From: Mycolicibacterium litorale
Lineage (GTDB): Bacteria > Actinomycetota > Actinomycetes > Mycobacteriales > Mycobacteriaceae
Reading direction: 5' to 3'
Assembly: GCF_014218295.1 (NCBI RefSeq)
Contig: NZ_AP023287.1
Coordinates: forward strand, 4,092,001-4,156,000
DNA length: 64,000 nt
Shown: positions 31,055 to 40,099 of the stretch, piece by piece
Layout: the number at the start of each line of letters is the position of its first letter
Position numbering within the stretch: position 1 is the stretch's first letter
Position numbers and translations under genes: made by a program
Notes under the pieces: model-generated
Databases searched by the model: none
What the model saw: only the letters and a program-made list of their open reading frames with translations
What the model was told of the DNA's origin: nothing

Positions 31055-31185
31055 GCATGCGTCGACGGCGCCGACCGTGCATTCGGGACGGGAGTATCGC
31101 GGGATGATCGCCGCGGTCGCACAGTCGACGCCCTGAGGTCGAAAATCGTTGGACTGCCTACCCGTCCGTCGATCACCATCGAGGG

Positions 31186-32463
31186 GTGAGTACGTCCAGC
31201 CTCGACACGCAACCGGCGCGCGGCGCCGGTCGATGGCGCGTGCTCGCCCCGTTCTCCTCCCGGGAGTACCGGCTGCTGATGGCGGCGGTCTCACTGTCGA
31301 TCTTCGCCGAAGGCATGTGGACGGTCGTGATGGCGCTGCAGGTCATCGCGATCGACAACGACCCCGCGGCGCTGTCGCTGGTGGCCACCTGCCTGGGCGC
31401 CGGGCTCGTCGCGTTCGTCCTCGTCGGCGGCATCGCCGCCGACCGGTTCAGCCAACGCACGATCATCATCGTCGTCGAGGCGGTCAACCTGCTGACCGTC
31501 ACCACGGTGGCGGCACTGGGTTTGTCTGGCGCCCTGCAGATCTGGCACCTCGCGGTGGCGGCGGCCATGCTGGGTGTCGCGGCGGCGTTCTTCTTCCCCG
31601 CTTACAGCGCGATCCTTCCGCGCATCCTGCCCGCCGAACAACTGTTGGCCGCCAACGGTGTCGAGGGTGTGGTGCGTCCGGTGTTCCAGCGCTCGGTGGG
31701 GCCTGCGGTGGCCGGCATGGTGGTCGGTGCGACGCTGCCGTCGATCGGCGCCGCCGTGGTGGCGGTGCTGTTCGGGCTCGGTCTGCTGCTGCTGATCGCC
31801 ACGCGGCCCGAACCTGCCACCCCGCAACCGGTCACGCAGTCTCACGTCCTGCACGATCTGCGCGACAGCTTCCGCTTCATGCTGCGCACCCCGTGGCTGC
31901 TGGCAACGCTGTTGTTCGCCAGCATGTTCGTGCTCGTCGTACTCGGGCCCATCGAAGTGCTGCTGCCCTTCATCGCCCAGGAGCGGTTCACCGACGGTGC
32001 CCGCACCTACGGCTTCATCCTGGCCTTCTTCGGGGTGGGCAGCGCGCTCGGTGCGCTCGCCGTGTCGTCGATGCGGATGCCGCGGCGCTATCTCACCGTG
32101 ATGATGACGATGTGGGGTGCGGGTTCGATCCCGCTGGTGGTCATCGGGACGACGTCGTCGTTCCCGGTGATGGCCGCCGCCACGTTCGTCGTCGGGGTGA
32201 CCGACGGGGCGGGCATGGTCATCTGGGGCACACTGCTGCAGCGGCGGGTGCCCAGGGAGATGCTCGGCCGGGTGTCGAGCCTCGACTTCTTCGTCTCACT
32301 GGCGTTCATGCCGGTGTCGTTCGCGATCGTCGGGCCGCTGTCGAAGATCGTGTCGATGGAGACGATCTTCATGGTCGCCGGTGTCGTACCGGTGCTGCTG
32401 GCCGCGGTCGCCGCAACGGCCGCCCGGATGCCCCGCGACGAGCTGGCGCACCCGTTGCGTTAG
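31186..32463 (+). CDS. MFS transporter (MFS_3/enterobactin-exporter-like)
   Basis: This 425-residue protein has about twelve helices. FSSREYRLLMAAVSLSIFAEGMWTVVMALQV opens the MFS_3 pattern, GGIAADRFSQR is the loop 2-3 motif, and GTLLQRRVPREMLGRVSSLDFF is typical of this exporter group. Drug or siderophore export is a family-level inference. The GTG at 31186 has GAGGG just upstream. Its TAG interlocks with the TAA of the convergent CPBP gene. Confidence 0.9.
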   Translation: MSTSSLDTQPARGAGRWRVLAPFSSREYRLLMAAVSLSIFAEGMWTVVMALQVIAIDNDPAALSLVATCLGAGLVAFVLVGGIAADRFSQRTIIIVVEAVNLLTVTTVAALGLSGALQIWHLAVAAAMLGVAAAFFFPAYSAILPRILPAEQLLAANGVEGVVRPVFQRSVGPAVAGMVVGATLPSIGAAVVAVLFGLGLLLLIATRPEPATPQPVTQSHVLHDLRDSFRFMLRTPWLLATLLFASMFVLVVLGPIEVLLPFIAQERFTDGARTYGFILAFFGVGSALGALAVSSMRMPRRYLTVMMTMWGAGSIPLVVIGTTSSFPVMAAATFVVGVTDGAGMVIWGTLLQRRVPREMLGRVSSLDFFVSLAFMPVSFAIVGPLSKIVSMETIFMVAGVVPVLLAAVAATAARMPRDELAHPLR

Positions 32464-33221
32464 ACGCCGAACACCGGGGGAAGCGCGAGCACCATGACCA
32501 GACCCCAGAAGAAGTGGGTGAGCATCGGTGCGAGCACTCCCCCGGTCGCGCGACGTTCCAGGGCGCACACCGTGCCGAGCACGATCGCCGCGATCGCCAG
32601 CATGAAGTTCTGCGTGCTCACGCCGGTCACCACGACATAGATCGCCGTCGACCACAGCACCGCCCACCACCCGTTCCACCGGTTGCCCAGCGAGGTGTAG
32701 AGCGCGCCGCGGAAGAACAGCTCCTCGGCCAGCCCGTTGACCACGGTGATCACGACGACCAGCCACAGCGCCCCCACGTTGGCGTGTTCGAGCACGCGGA
32801 CGGCGAACTCCCGCATCAGCGGGATCTCCCGGGCCACCAGCCCGGCCACCAGGAACGCCCCGCCCAGCGCCAGGCCGACCGCGGTGCCGGTGATCACCGG
32901 TCGCTGGTTGCGGCCCCGAAAACAGATGCGGCCCAAGTGAAGTGGACCGGAGAAGAACGCACCCGCGGTCCACCAGACGGCGAGGCCTGCGGTGAACCAG
33001 TAGAAATCGGGATCGCCCGGCGGGATCGACAGCGAATAGCCGAGCAGCCCGAAACCGATGACGACGAAGATCGCCACGATGATCCGGCGGCGACGGATCA
33101 CCGCGGGCCACTCGCCGGCCGGTGCGGCCACACTGGTGACGACGTCACGCGCCTCCCGGAAGAAACCGGTCCGTTCGTCGCACGGCGCGGGGGTCGGTGA
33201 CGACTGATCGGTTTCCGTCAT
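32460..33221 (-). CDS. CPBP-family intramembrane metalloprotease (Rv1140-like)
   Basis: This 253-residue polytopic protein has an ABI/CPBP domain: motif 1 is NGLAEELFFRGALYT (EExxxR) and a later motif with conserved His is MLTHFFWGL. Such proteases, related to Rce1, cleave within membranes; substrates in mycobacteria are unknown. The start codon overlaps the stop of the preceding SDR gene by 4 bp, so they are co-translated. Confidence 0.88.
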   Translation of the reverse strand: MTETDQSSPTPAPCDERTGFFREARDVVTSVAAPAGEWPAVIRRRRIIVAIFVVIGFGLLGYSLSIPPGDPDFYWFTAGLAVWWTAGAFFSGPLHLGRICFRGRNQRPVITGTAVGLALGGAFLVAGLVAREIPLMREFAVRVLEHANVGALWLVVVITVVNGLAEELFFRGALYTSLGNRWNGWWAVLWSTAIYVVVTGVSTQNFMLAIAAIVLGTVCALERRATGGVLAPMLTHFFWGLVMVLALPPVFGV

Positions 33222-34366
33222 GCCGAATGCCCTTTCGGTACCAGGTTGACGAGGGTGTCCAGACCCGTGCGCACCGCCGCCGCCACCGGTCCGGGCACCA
33301 GGCCGAGCAGTGCGAGCGCCGGCCGGGCGATGGGCGGGGTGACCGGACGGATCAGCCGGGTGATGCGCTCGTTGTCGCCGCCGGCCCAGTCCGGATCCGT
33401 GTCGGCGAGGTGGTGCACGTCGACCAACGCGTTGACCGGACGAGGGCGTTGCGGTGAAAGCGCGCGCCGGATGGCGTCGTCGATGCCGGTGAGACCGCCG
33501 GCGGGGGCACCGACGATGTCGTAGAGGCCGTCCTTCGAGGCGGTCATCGGATGGTCGAGCGATTCGATGAGGTCACCGGCAAGTCCGCCCGGCACCGGGA
33601 GCACCAGGCCGCTCAGCTGGGAGACGACGGTGGTGTCGATACCCCGCACGGGCAGCGGCGCGCGCCGCCTGCCGGCCAGCCGCGCGTACTTCTGCAGCAG
33701 CTCGCCGTAGGTGGTGGTCTCCGGACCGCGGATGTCGTACGCGCCCGCGGGCACCTTCTCGGTGTCCGCGGCGGCCACCAGATAGTGCAGCGCATCGCGG
33801 ATCGAGATGGGGTCGATCGGATTGGCCGCCCACTTCGGCATCGGCAGCACCAGGAACCGGTCGCCGACGTACCGGAGCATCTCGAACGAGGTCGATCCCG
33901 CGCCGATGATGATGGCCGCACCCAGCCAGACGACATCGGGCCCGCCCGCAACGGTCAGCGCCTCGGCGACCTCGGCGCGGCCGGCGAGGTGCTCGGAGAG
34001 CGTCTCGTCGGTGGGGACGAATCCCCCGAGGTAGACGATGCGCCGGACCCCGGCGTCCCGCGCCGCCTCGGCGACGTTGGTGGCCGCCTGATTGTCGGTG
34101 TCCCGGAAGTCCGGCTGTCCGATCGCGTGCACCAGGTAGTAGATGACGTCGATCGGCCCGGCATCGGCCAGCGCCTGCTTCACCGAATCCGGTTGCTGCG
34201 CGTCGAGTGCGACGGACGTCACATCGTCGTACCACCCGAACGCGCGCAGCCGGTCGGGGTTCCGGCTGGCCACCACCACGTCGGCGCCCACGTCGAGCAG
34301 GGCGCTGACCAGCCGGGATCCGACATAGCCGGTGGCACCGGTGACCAGGACTCGCAGGTTTTTCAC
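33218..34366 (-). CDS. NAD(P)-binding extended SDR / epimerase-like protein
   Basis: The 382-residue protein has an N-terminal Rossmann motif, VTGATGYVGSRL, at residues 8-19 and YYLVHAIGQPDF in place of a classical YxxxK site. Later segments RRIVYLGGFVP and WLGAAIIIGAGSTSFEMLRY fit the atypical SDR_a5/NmrA-type group seen in mycobacteria. The C-terminal 80 residues carry an amphipathic segment (ALALLGLVPGPVAAAVRTGLDTLVNLVPKG) that may touch the membrane. It is coupled to the CPBP gene downstream. Substrate unknown. Confidence 0.87.
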   Translation of the reverse strand: MKNLRVLVTGATGYVGSRLVSALLDVGADVVVASRNPDRLRAFGWYDDVTSVALDAQQPDSVKQALADAGPIDVIYYLVHAIGQPDFRDTDNQAATNVAEAARDAGVRRIVYLGGFVPTDETLSEHLAGRAEVAEALTVAGGPDVVWLGAAIIIGAGSTSFEMLRYVGDRFLVLPMPKWAANPIDPISIRDALHYLVAAADTEKVPAGAYDIRGPETTTYGELLQKYARLAGRRRAPLPVRGIDTTVVSQLSGLVLPVPGGLAGDLIESLDHPMTASKDGLYDIVGAPAGGLTGIDDAIRRALSPQRPRPVNALVDVHHLADTDPDWAGGDNERITRLIRPVTPPIARPALALLGLVPGPVAAAVRTGLDTLVNLVPKGHSA

Positions 34367-34423
34367 CGTCCCTAGGTACCCAGGTCGGGCGAACGGGAAC
34401 CGCCCCGACGCCGTTTGCTCGGG

Positions 34424-34945
34424 TCAGCGGTGCGCGTCGACCAGGTGCTGATAGAGCACCGCGTTGGTGCGGTTGCCGTCGATCTCCTGTTCAGTCAGCG
34501 CGCGACGCACCTTGCCGGGCACCCCGGCGACGAGGGAGCCGGGCGGAACCTCGACGCCCTGGGCGACGACGGCTCCCGCCGCGACCAGGGAGCCGCGGCC
34601 GATCCGCGCCCCGTTGAGGACGACCGCGCCCATGCCGATCAGGCAGCCGTCCTCGATCGTGCAGCCGTGCAGTACGGCGTTGTGCCCGACGCTGACGTCG
34701 GCGCCGATGCGGGCGGGGAATCCGGGGTCGACGTGGACCGTCACGCCGTCCTGGATGTTGCTGCCCTCCCCGATCTCGATCGGCTCGACCTCGGCGCGCA
34801 GCGTGGCGCCGTACCAGACGCTGGCCTTCGCGGCGAGCCTCACCCAGCCGATCACCGCGGCGTTCGGCGCCACCCATGACGTGTCGTCGAGTGCGGGGGC
34901 GTGTTCGCCCACGGCGGCTATCAGGGGTTCCGGCATGGCCGTCAT
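34424..34945 (-). CDS. Gamma-class carbonic anhydrase-like hexapeptide-repeat protein
   Basis: From the ATG at 34945 (or 34936) the protein has about 173 residues forming a left-handed beta helix. The three Zn-ligand histidine positions are present in VTVHVDPG, VGHNAVLHG. GSNIQDG and VPGKVRR complete the gamma-carbonic anhydrase/YrdA pattern. Many members are not active anhydrases, so CO2 hydration is likely but not certain. It lies upstream of the SDR and CPBP genes on the same strand. Confidence 0.9.
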   Translation of the reverse strand: MTAMPEPLIAAVGEHAPALDDTSWVAPNAAVIGWVRLAAKASVWYGATLRAEVEPIEIGEGSNIQDGVTVHVDPGFPARIGADVSVGHNAVLHGCTIEDGCLIGMGAVVLNGARIGRGSLVAAGAVVAQGVEVPPGSLVAGVPGKVRRALTEQEIDGNRTNAVLYQHLVDAHR

Positions 34946-35040
34946 GGTAAGCGGCGGACGTCGGTGTGAGACAACCAACGTAACGTTTCAGGATTTGGCT
35001 GGTCAGCGCCCCGCAGCGGGTCGCAACCCTCGACCTCGAC

Positions 35041-35070
35041 TTGGCCGTTACCAATCTGTGCCCTTACGAT
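35041..35070 (+). promoter_or_regulatory. Candidate promoter of the fasciclin gene
   Basis: TTGGCC (35041-35046), 18-bp spacer, TACGAT (35065-35070), about 75 bp before the start codon. The -10 element fits TANNNT. The spacer is slightly long, so confidence is modest. Confidence 0.4.
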
Positions 35071-35145
35071 CCGAGGCGGCGCCGCATAGGTAGCCGGCCC
35101 GACGCCGCCCATCGGCGGGCGTCCTGACGAGCTGAGGAGCCGATC

Positions 35146-35904
35146 GTGAAGACCCGTACCAGGACCCTGGGCGCAGCCGTGGGCATCGCCGCCATCGCCG
35201 TGTCGCTGCCCCTTTCCGTCACCGCCCACGCCGAGCCGACGACGGTGGAGACGCCGCTGCCGAACCTCGAGGGCGACTGTGATCCCTTCCGCGCCGCCGT
35301 GCCGAACTGGAAGACCTTCGCCAATCAGCCGGTCAGCCAGGTGCTCGCGCAGATCCCGGACATCAGCACCTTCAGCTCCGCGGTCTCCGGCGGACTCAAT
35401 CCCGCGGTGAACGTCGCGTCGGTGCTCGACAACGGCCCGTACGTCGTGTTCGCCCCGACCAACGAGGCGTTCGCGAAGCTTCCGCCGGAGCAGCTCGAGG
35501 CGCTCAAGAACAACCCGGCCGCGCTGACCGACCTGGACTACTACCACGTGTTCCTCGGTCTGCTGGGCCCTGCCGACGTGAAGGGTCAGCGCGCCACCCA
35601 GCAGGGCGCCGACATCAAGGTCGTGGGCACCAACGGCGACATCAAGATCAACGACACCGCCAAGGTGATCTGCGGCGGCATCGCGGCCGAGAACGCCCGC
35701 ATCTACCTGATCGACACCGTGCTCGACCCGGCCAACGCGCCGACGGCGGTCAGCCCGTCGGGCACCTCGTCGACCTCGACCACCTCGACGGCACCGACCA
35801 CGCCGACGACGGAGCCGGCCCCGCTGCCCGCGGAGAGCCCGGCACCGGCCGAGACCCCGGCCGCGGCCGCCGACATCCCGGCCGCCGACGCCCCGATCGG
35901 CTGA
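35146..35904 (+). CDS. Secreted fasciclin (FAS1) domain protein
   Basis: This 252-residue protein has a signal peptide cleaved near AHA-EP (residue 29) and a single FAS1 domain (about 55-205; YVVFAPTNEAFAKLP and YYHVFLG). A disordered Thr/Ser/Pro/Ala-rich tail ends it. Two cysteines (GDCDPF and VICGG) flank the FAS1 core as in MPT70/MPT83, where they form a disulfide. FAS1 domains mediate adhesion; the tail may be glycosylated or wall-embedded. GAGGAG precedes the GTG. It ends at a large bidirectional hairpin. Confidence 0.9.
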   Translation: MKTRTRTLGAAVGIAAIAVSLPLSVTAHAEPTTVETPLPNLEGDCDPFRAAVPNWKTFANQPVSQVLAQIPDISTFSSAVSGGLNPAVNVASVLDNGPYVVFAPTNEAFAKLPPEQLEALKNNPAALTDLDYYHVFLGLLGPADVKGQRATQQGADIKVVGTNGDIKINDTAKVICGGIAAENARIYLIDTVLDPANAPTAVSPSGTSSTSTTSTAPTTPTTEPAPLPAESPAPAETPAAAADIPAADAPIG

Positions 35905-35912
35905 GTTCCACT

Positions 35913-35977
35913 CGCGAGCAGACGTAAAAACCCCCGAAACCACGCTCGTGGTTTCGGGGGTTTTGCGTCTGCTCGCG
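35913..35977. terminator. Very large bidirectional terminator palindrome
   Basis: An inner perfect 17-bp stem (AAAACCCCCGAAACCAC/GTGGTTTCGGGGGTTTT, loop GCTC) is continued by an outer 12-bp stem (CGCGAGCAGACG/CGTCTGCTCGCG) across a small bulge. T and A tracts on both sides make it a good intrinsic terminator in both directions, between the fasciclin and FadE genes. Confidence 0.85.
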
Positions 35978-35981
35978 GTCG

Positions 35982-37124
35982 CTAGACCCCGAGGTCGCGG
36001 CCGATGATCTCCTTCATGATCTCGGTGGTGCCACCGAAGATCGTCTGGATGCGGCCGTCGACGTAGGCCCGCGCCACGCGGTACTCCAGCATGTAGCCGT
36101 AGCCGCCGTGCAGCTGCACACAGTTGTCGACCACCTTCTTGGCCACCTCGGTCGCCCACCACTTGGCCTTCGCAGCCTCCACGGCGGTCAGCTCACCGTC
36201 GACGACGCCCTGCAGGCAGCGGTCGATATAGGTCTCGGTGACCTCGAGCTCGGTCTCCATCTCGGCCAGCAGGAAGCGGTTGTGCTGGAAGCTGCCGATC
36301 GGCTGACCGAACGCCTTGCGGTCCTTGCAGTACTGCAGCGTCTCGTCGAACACCGCGCGTGCACCGGCGATCGCCGAGATCGCGATCGACAGCCGTTCCG
36401 ACGGCAGGTTGGTCATCAGGTGGTAGAAGCCGCGACCTTCCTTGCCGAGCAGGTTGGCGTTCGGCACCCGGACGTTCTCGAAGTGCAGCTCCGAGGTGTC
36501 CTGGCTGTGCAGGCCCATCTTGTCGAGCTTGCGGCCGCGGCTGAAGCCCGCCATGTCGCGCTCCACCACGAACAGCGAGAAGCCCTTGTGGCCGGCTTCG
36601 GGATCGGTGCGGGCGACCACGACGATCAGGTCGCTGTTGATGCCCGACGAGATGAACGTCTTGGAGCCGTTGATGATCCAGTCGTCACCGTCGCGGACCG
36701 CCGAGGTACGGATGCCGGCCAGGTCGCTCCCCGCCCCGGGTTCGGTCATCGCGACGGCGATGATGGTCTCGCCGCTGGCGATGCCGGGCAGCCACCGCTG
36801 CTTCTGCTCGTCGTTGGTGAGGTCCTTGAAGTAGGGTCCGACGACGTCGTTGTGCAGGCTCAGCGCGGGCCCGTGCACACCGGCCTTGGCGATCTCCTCG
36901 TCGATGATCGCGTTGAACCGGAAGTCGTCGGAGCCGCCCCCGCCGTACTCCTCGGGCATGTTGAATCCGATGAGCCCGTACTTGCCCGCCGCGGTGTACG
37001 CCGACCGGTCGACGATGCGTTCGGTCTCCCACTTCTCGTGGTTGGGGACGAGCTCACGCTCGATGTACTCCCTGACGGTCTCGCGGAACGCCTCGTGTTC
37101 GGCGTCGTAGATCGTTCGCTTCAT
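35982..37124 (-). CDS. Acyl-CoA dehydrogenase (FadE)
   Basis: The 380-residue flavoprotein shows the acyl-CoA dehydrogenase signatures AMTEPGAGSDLAGI, WIINGSKTFISSG and QLHGGYGYMLEYRVARAYVDGRIQTIFGGTTEIMKEIIGR. The base position used by medium-chain enzymes is Gly here (FGGTTE). The Glu in LPSERLSIA suggests the long-chain/isovaleryl type of catalytic base. It is third in the operon thiolase-hydratase-FadE, 21 bp behind the hydratase, and catalyses the first beta-oxidation step. The chain specificity is not predictable. Confidence 0.93.
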   Translation of the reverse strand: MKRTIYDAEHEAFRETVREYIERELVPNHEKWETERIVDRSAYTAAGKYGLIGFNMPEEYGGGGSDDFRFNAIIDEEIAKAGVHGPALSLHNDVVGPYFKDLTNDEQKQRWLPGIASGETIIAVAMTEPGAGSDLAGIRTSAVRDGDDWIINGSKTFISSGINSDLIVVVARTDPEAGHKGFSLFVVERDMAGFSRGRKLDKMGLHSQDTSELHFENVRVPNANLLGKEGRGFYHLMTNLPSERLSIAISAIAGARAVFDETLQYCKDRKAFGQPIGSFQHNRFLLAEMETELEVTETYIDRCLQGVVDGELTAVEAAKAKWWATEVAKKVVDNCVQLHGGYGYMLEYRVARAYVDGRIQTIFGGTTEIMKEIIGRDLGV

Positions 37125-37145
37125 TGGTTCATTCCTCCACTTGGC

Positions 37146-37957
37146 TTACTGCGCCTTCCAGACCGGTTGACGCTTCTCGGCGAAGGCCAGCGGCCCCTCC
37201 TTGGCGTCCTCTGACTTGAGCACCGCGCCCATCTCGCGCACGGTGCGGGCCCATGACGGTTCCTCGGCGGCGATGACCCCGTCCTCGGCGCCGTAGGCCA
37301 CCCGCTTGCTCGCCCACACCGCCAGCGGTGCGTTGACCGTGATCCGCTCGGCCAGCGCGATCGCCGCGTCGAGTGCTCCGCCTTCCTGGCCGTCGGGCAC
37401 CACCTCGTTGATCAGGCCCCACTTCAGCGCGTCGGCCGACGTCATCGGCTCACCGGTGAAGATCATCTCCATCGCGACCTTGCGCGGCAGGTGCTCGACG
37501 ATGCGGAAGACCCCGCCCGCAGCGGCGATCAGCCCCCGCTTCACCTCCGGCAGACCGAATTTCGCGCGCTCCTCGGCCACCACCAGATCGCTGGCCAGTG
37601 CCAGTTCGGAGCCACCGCCGAGCGCGGTGCCGTTGACCGCGGCGATGGTCGGCTTGTCGATGAAGTGGTGGACGTAGCCGGCGAACCCCCACTCCGGGTG
37701 GTCGGGGTGAAAGAGGTTCTCGCGCCGCGAGATCGCCTTGAGATCGGCACCGGCGCAGAAGGACGGTCCGTTGCCGGTCAGGACGACGGCACGCACCTCG
37801 GGATCATCCTGCGCCTCCTGCAGCGCATCGCCGACCGCGGTGCTCACCGCGCCGTTGACGGCGTTGCGGGCCTCGGGCCGGTTGAGCGTGATGATCAGGA
37901 TGTTGCCCCGCCGCTCGGTCAGTGCGGCGGGTGCCTGCGACGTCTCGGTCGTCTCGG

Positions 37958-37961
<4 letters not shown>
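37146..37961 (-). CDS. Enoyl-CoA hydratase (crotonase family)
   Basis: This 271-residue crotonase retains both catalytic glutamates, GGGSELALASD and GLPEVKRGLIAAAGG, with oxyanion-hole segment FCAGADLKA. It should therefore hydrate trans-2-enoyl-CoA. It overlaps the thiolase stop by 4 bp and precedes FadE, so three consecutive beta-oxidation activities come from one transcript; only a 3-hydroxyacyl-CoA dehydrogenase is missing from the set. Confidence 0.93.
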
Positions 37962-39103
<1,142 letters not shown>

Positions 39104-39163
39104 GACACTTCTCCTTCGAAGTCGGATCCCGCTCTCACACTTGGACACGACGGTAGAGGACAA

Positions 39164-39248
39164 GGTTTACTAGGTCAACCAGCTGGTTGGTGGGCCCGGC
39201 GTCGGCCGAACCGCCCCGGTCAGGTGGTTTACTGAGTTGTACAGCTGG
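39164..39248. promoter_or_regulatory. Paired candidate operators in the thiolase/GntR divergent promoter
   Basis: GGTTTACT-N8-CAGCTGG occurs twice in direct orientation, at 39164-39186 and 39226-39248, with identical outer blocks and different centres. The first copy overlaps a 14-bp palindrome, CAACCAGCTGGTTG (39176-39189). Placement between the regulator and the operon suggests binding sites for the GntR protein at 39284. Confidence 0.5.
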
Positions 39249-39283
39249 CCGTCGGCCGGCGCGGCGCGGACCCGGGAGGACAG

Positions 39284-40069
39284 GTGGCTCGGACGACACC
39301 GCTTGCCCCCATGATCGGGGCGAGCCCCTCGACGACCGCCGTCCGCTCCCCCAAGACGGCGGAACTGGTCGCCGGCACCCTGCGCCGCATGGTGGTCGAC
39401 GGCCAACTCAAAGAGGGCGACTTCCTGCCCAACGAAGCCGAGCTGATGGCCCACTTCGGCGTCAGCAGGCCGACGCTGCGCGAGGCGGTGCGGGTGCTCG
39501 AATCCGAGCGCCTGGTCGAGGTGCGCCGCGGGTCGCGCACCGGCGCCCGGGTGCGGGTGCCCGGACCGGAGATCGTCGCGCGCCCGGCCGGCCTGCTGCT
39601 CGAACTGTCCGGCGCGACGATCGCCGACGTGATGACCGCCCGCTCGGGCATCGAGCCGATGGCGGTGCGCCTGCTCACCGAGTCAGGCGACACCGCCGCC
39701 TTCGACGAACTCGAGCAGACGCTGGACGAGCACGTCGCGCACAGCTGGCAGTCGGGCCGGCTCGCCGAGACCACCGGCGACTTCCACCGGCGCATGGTCG
39801 AGCTGTCGGGCAATGCGACGCTGACCATCATGGCCGGCATGCTCCACGAGATCACGGTGCGCCACACCGCTTTCGCGATGAACGAGAGCAACCCGCCGTC
39901 GAAGGCGGACTACGACAAGCTGATGCGGTCCTATCGGAGGTTGCTTCAGCTGATGCGGTCCGGCGACGGGGCGGCCGCCGAGGCGCACTGGCGCAAACAC
40001 CTCGACACCGCCCGGGCGCTGCTGCTGCAGGGCCTGGAGGACGTCAAGGTCCGCGACGTCATGGGGTGA
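39284..40069 (+). CDS. FadR-subfamily GntR regulator (FCD domain)
   Basis: The GTG at 39284 follows GGGAGGA and gives 261 residues. The GntR wHTH (about 22-90; LRRMVVDGQLKEGDFLPNEAEL, VSRPTLREAVRVLESERLVEV) is followed by an all-helical FCD effector domain. Candidate metal-ligand residues are Asp/His in DFHRRMVEL, MLHEITVRH and AHWRKHL. Being divergent from the thiolase operon, it most likely represses it and responds to an acyl-CoA or organic acid. The ligand is inferred only at class level. Confidence 0.92.
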   Translation: MARTTPLAPMIGASPSTTAVRSPKTAELVAGTLRRMVVDGQLKEGDFLPNEAELMAHFGVSRPTLREAVRVLESERLVEVRRGSRTGARVRVPGPEIVARPAGLLLELSGATIADVMTARSGIEPMAVRLLTESGDTAAFDELEQTLDEHVAHSWQSGRLAETTGDFHRRMVELSGNATLTIMAGMLHEITVRHTAFAMNESNPPSKADYDKLMRSYRRLLQLMRSGDGAAAEAHWRKHLDTARALLLQGLEDVKVRDVMG

Positions 40070-40099
40070 GCGTTCCGCCGAGACTGCGGTGAGGTCACG

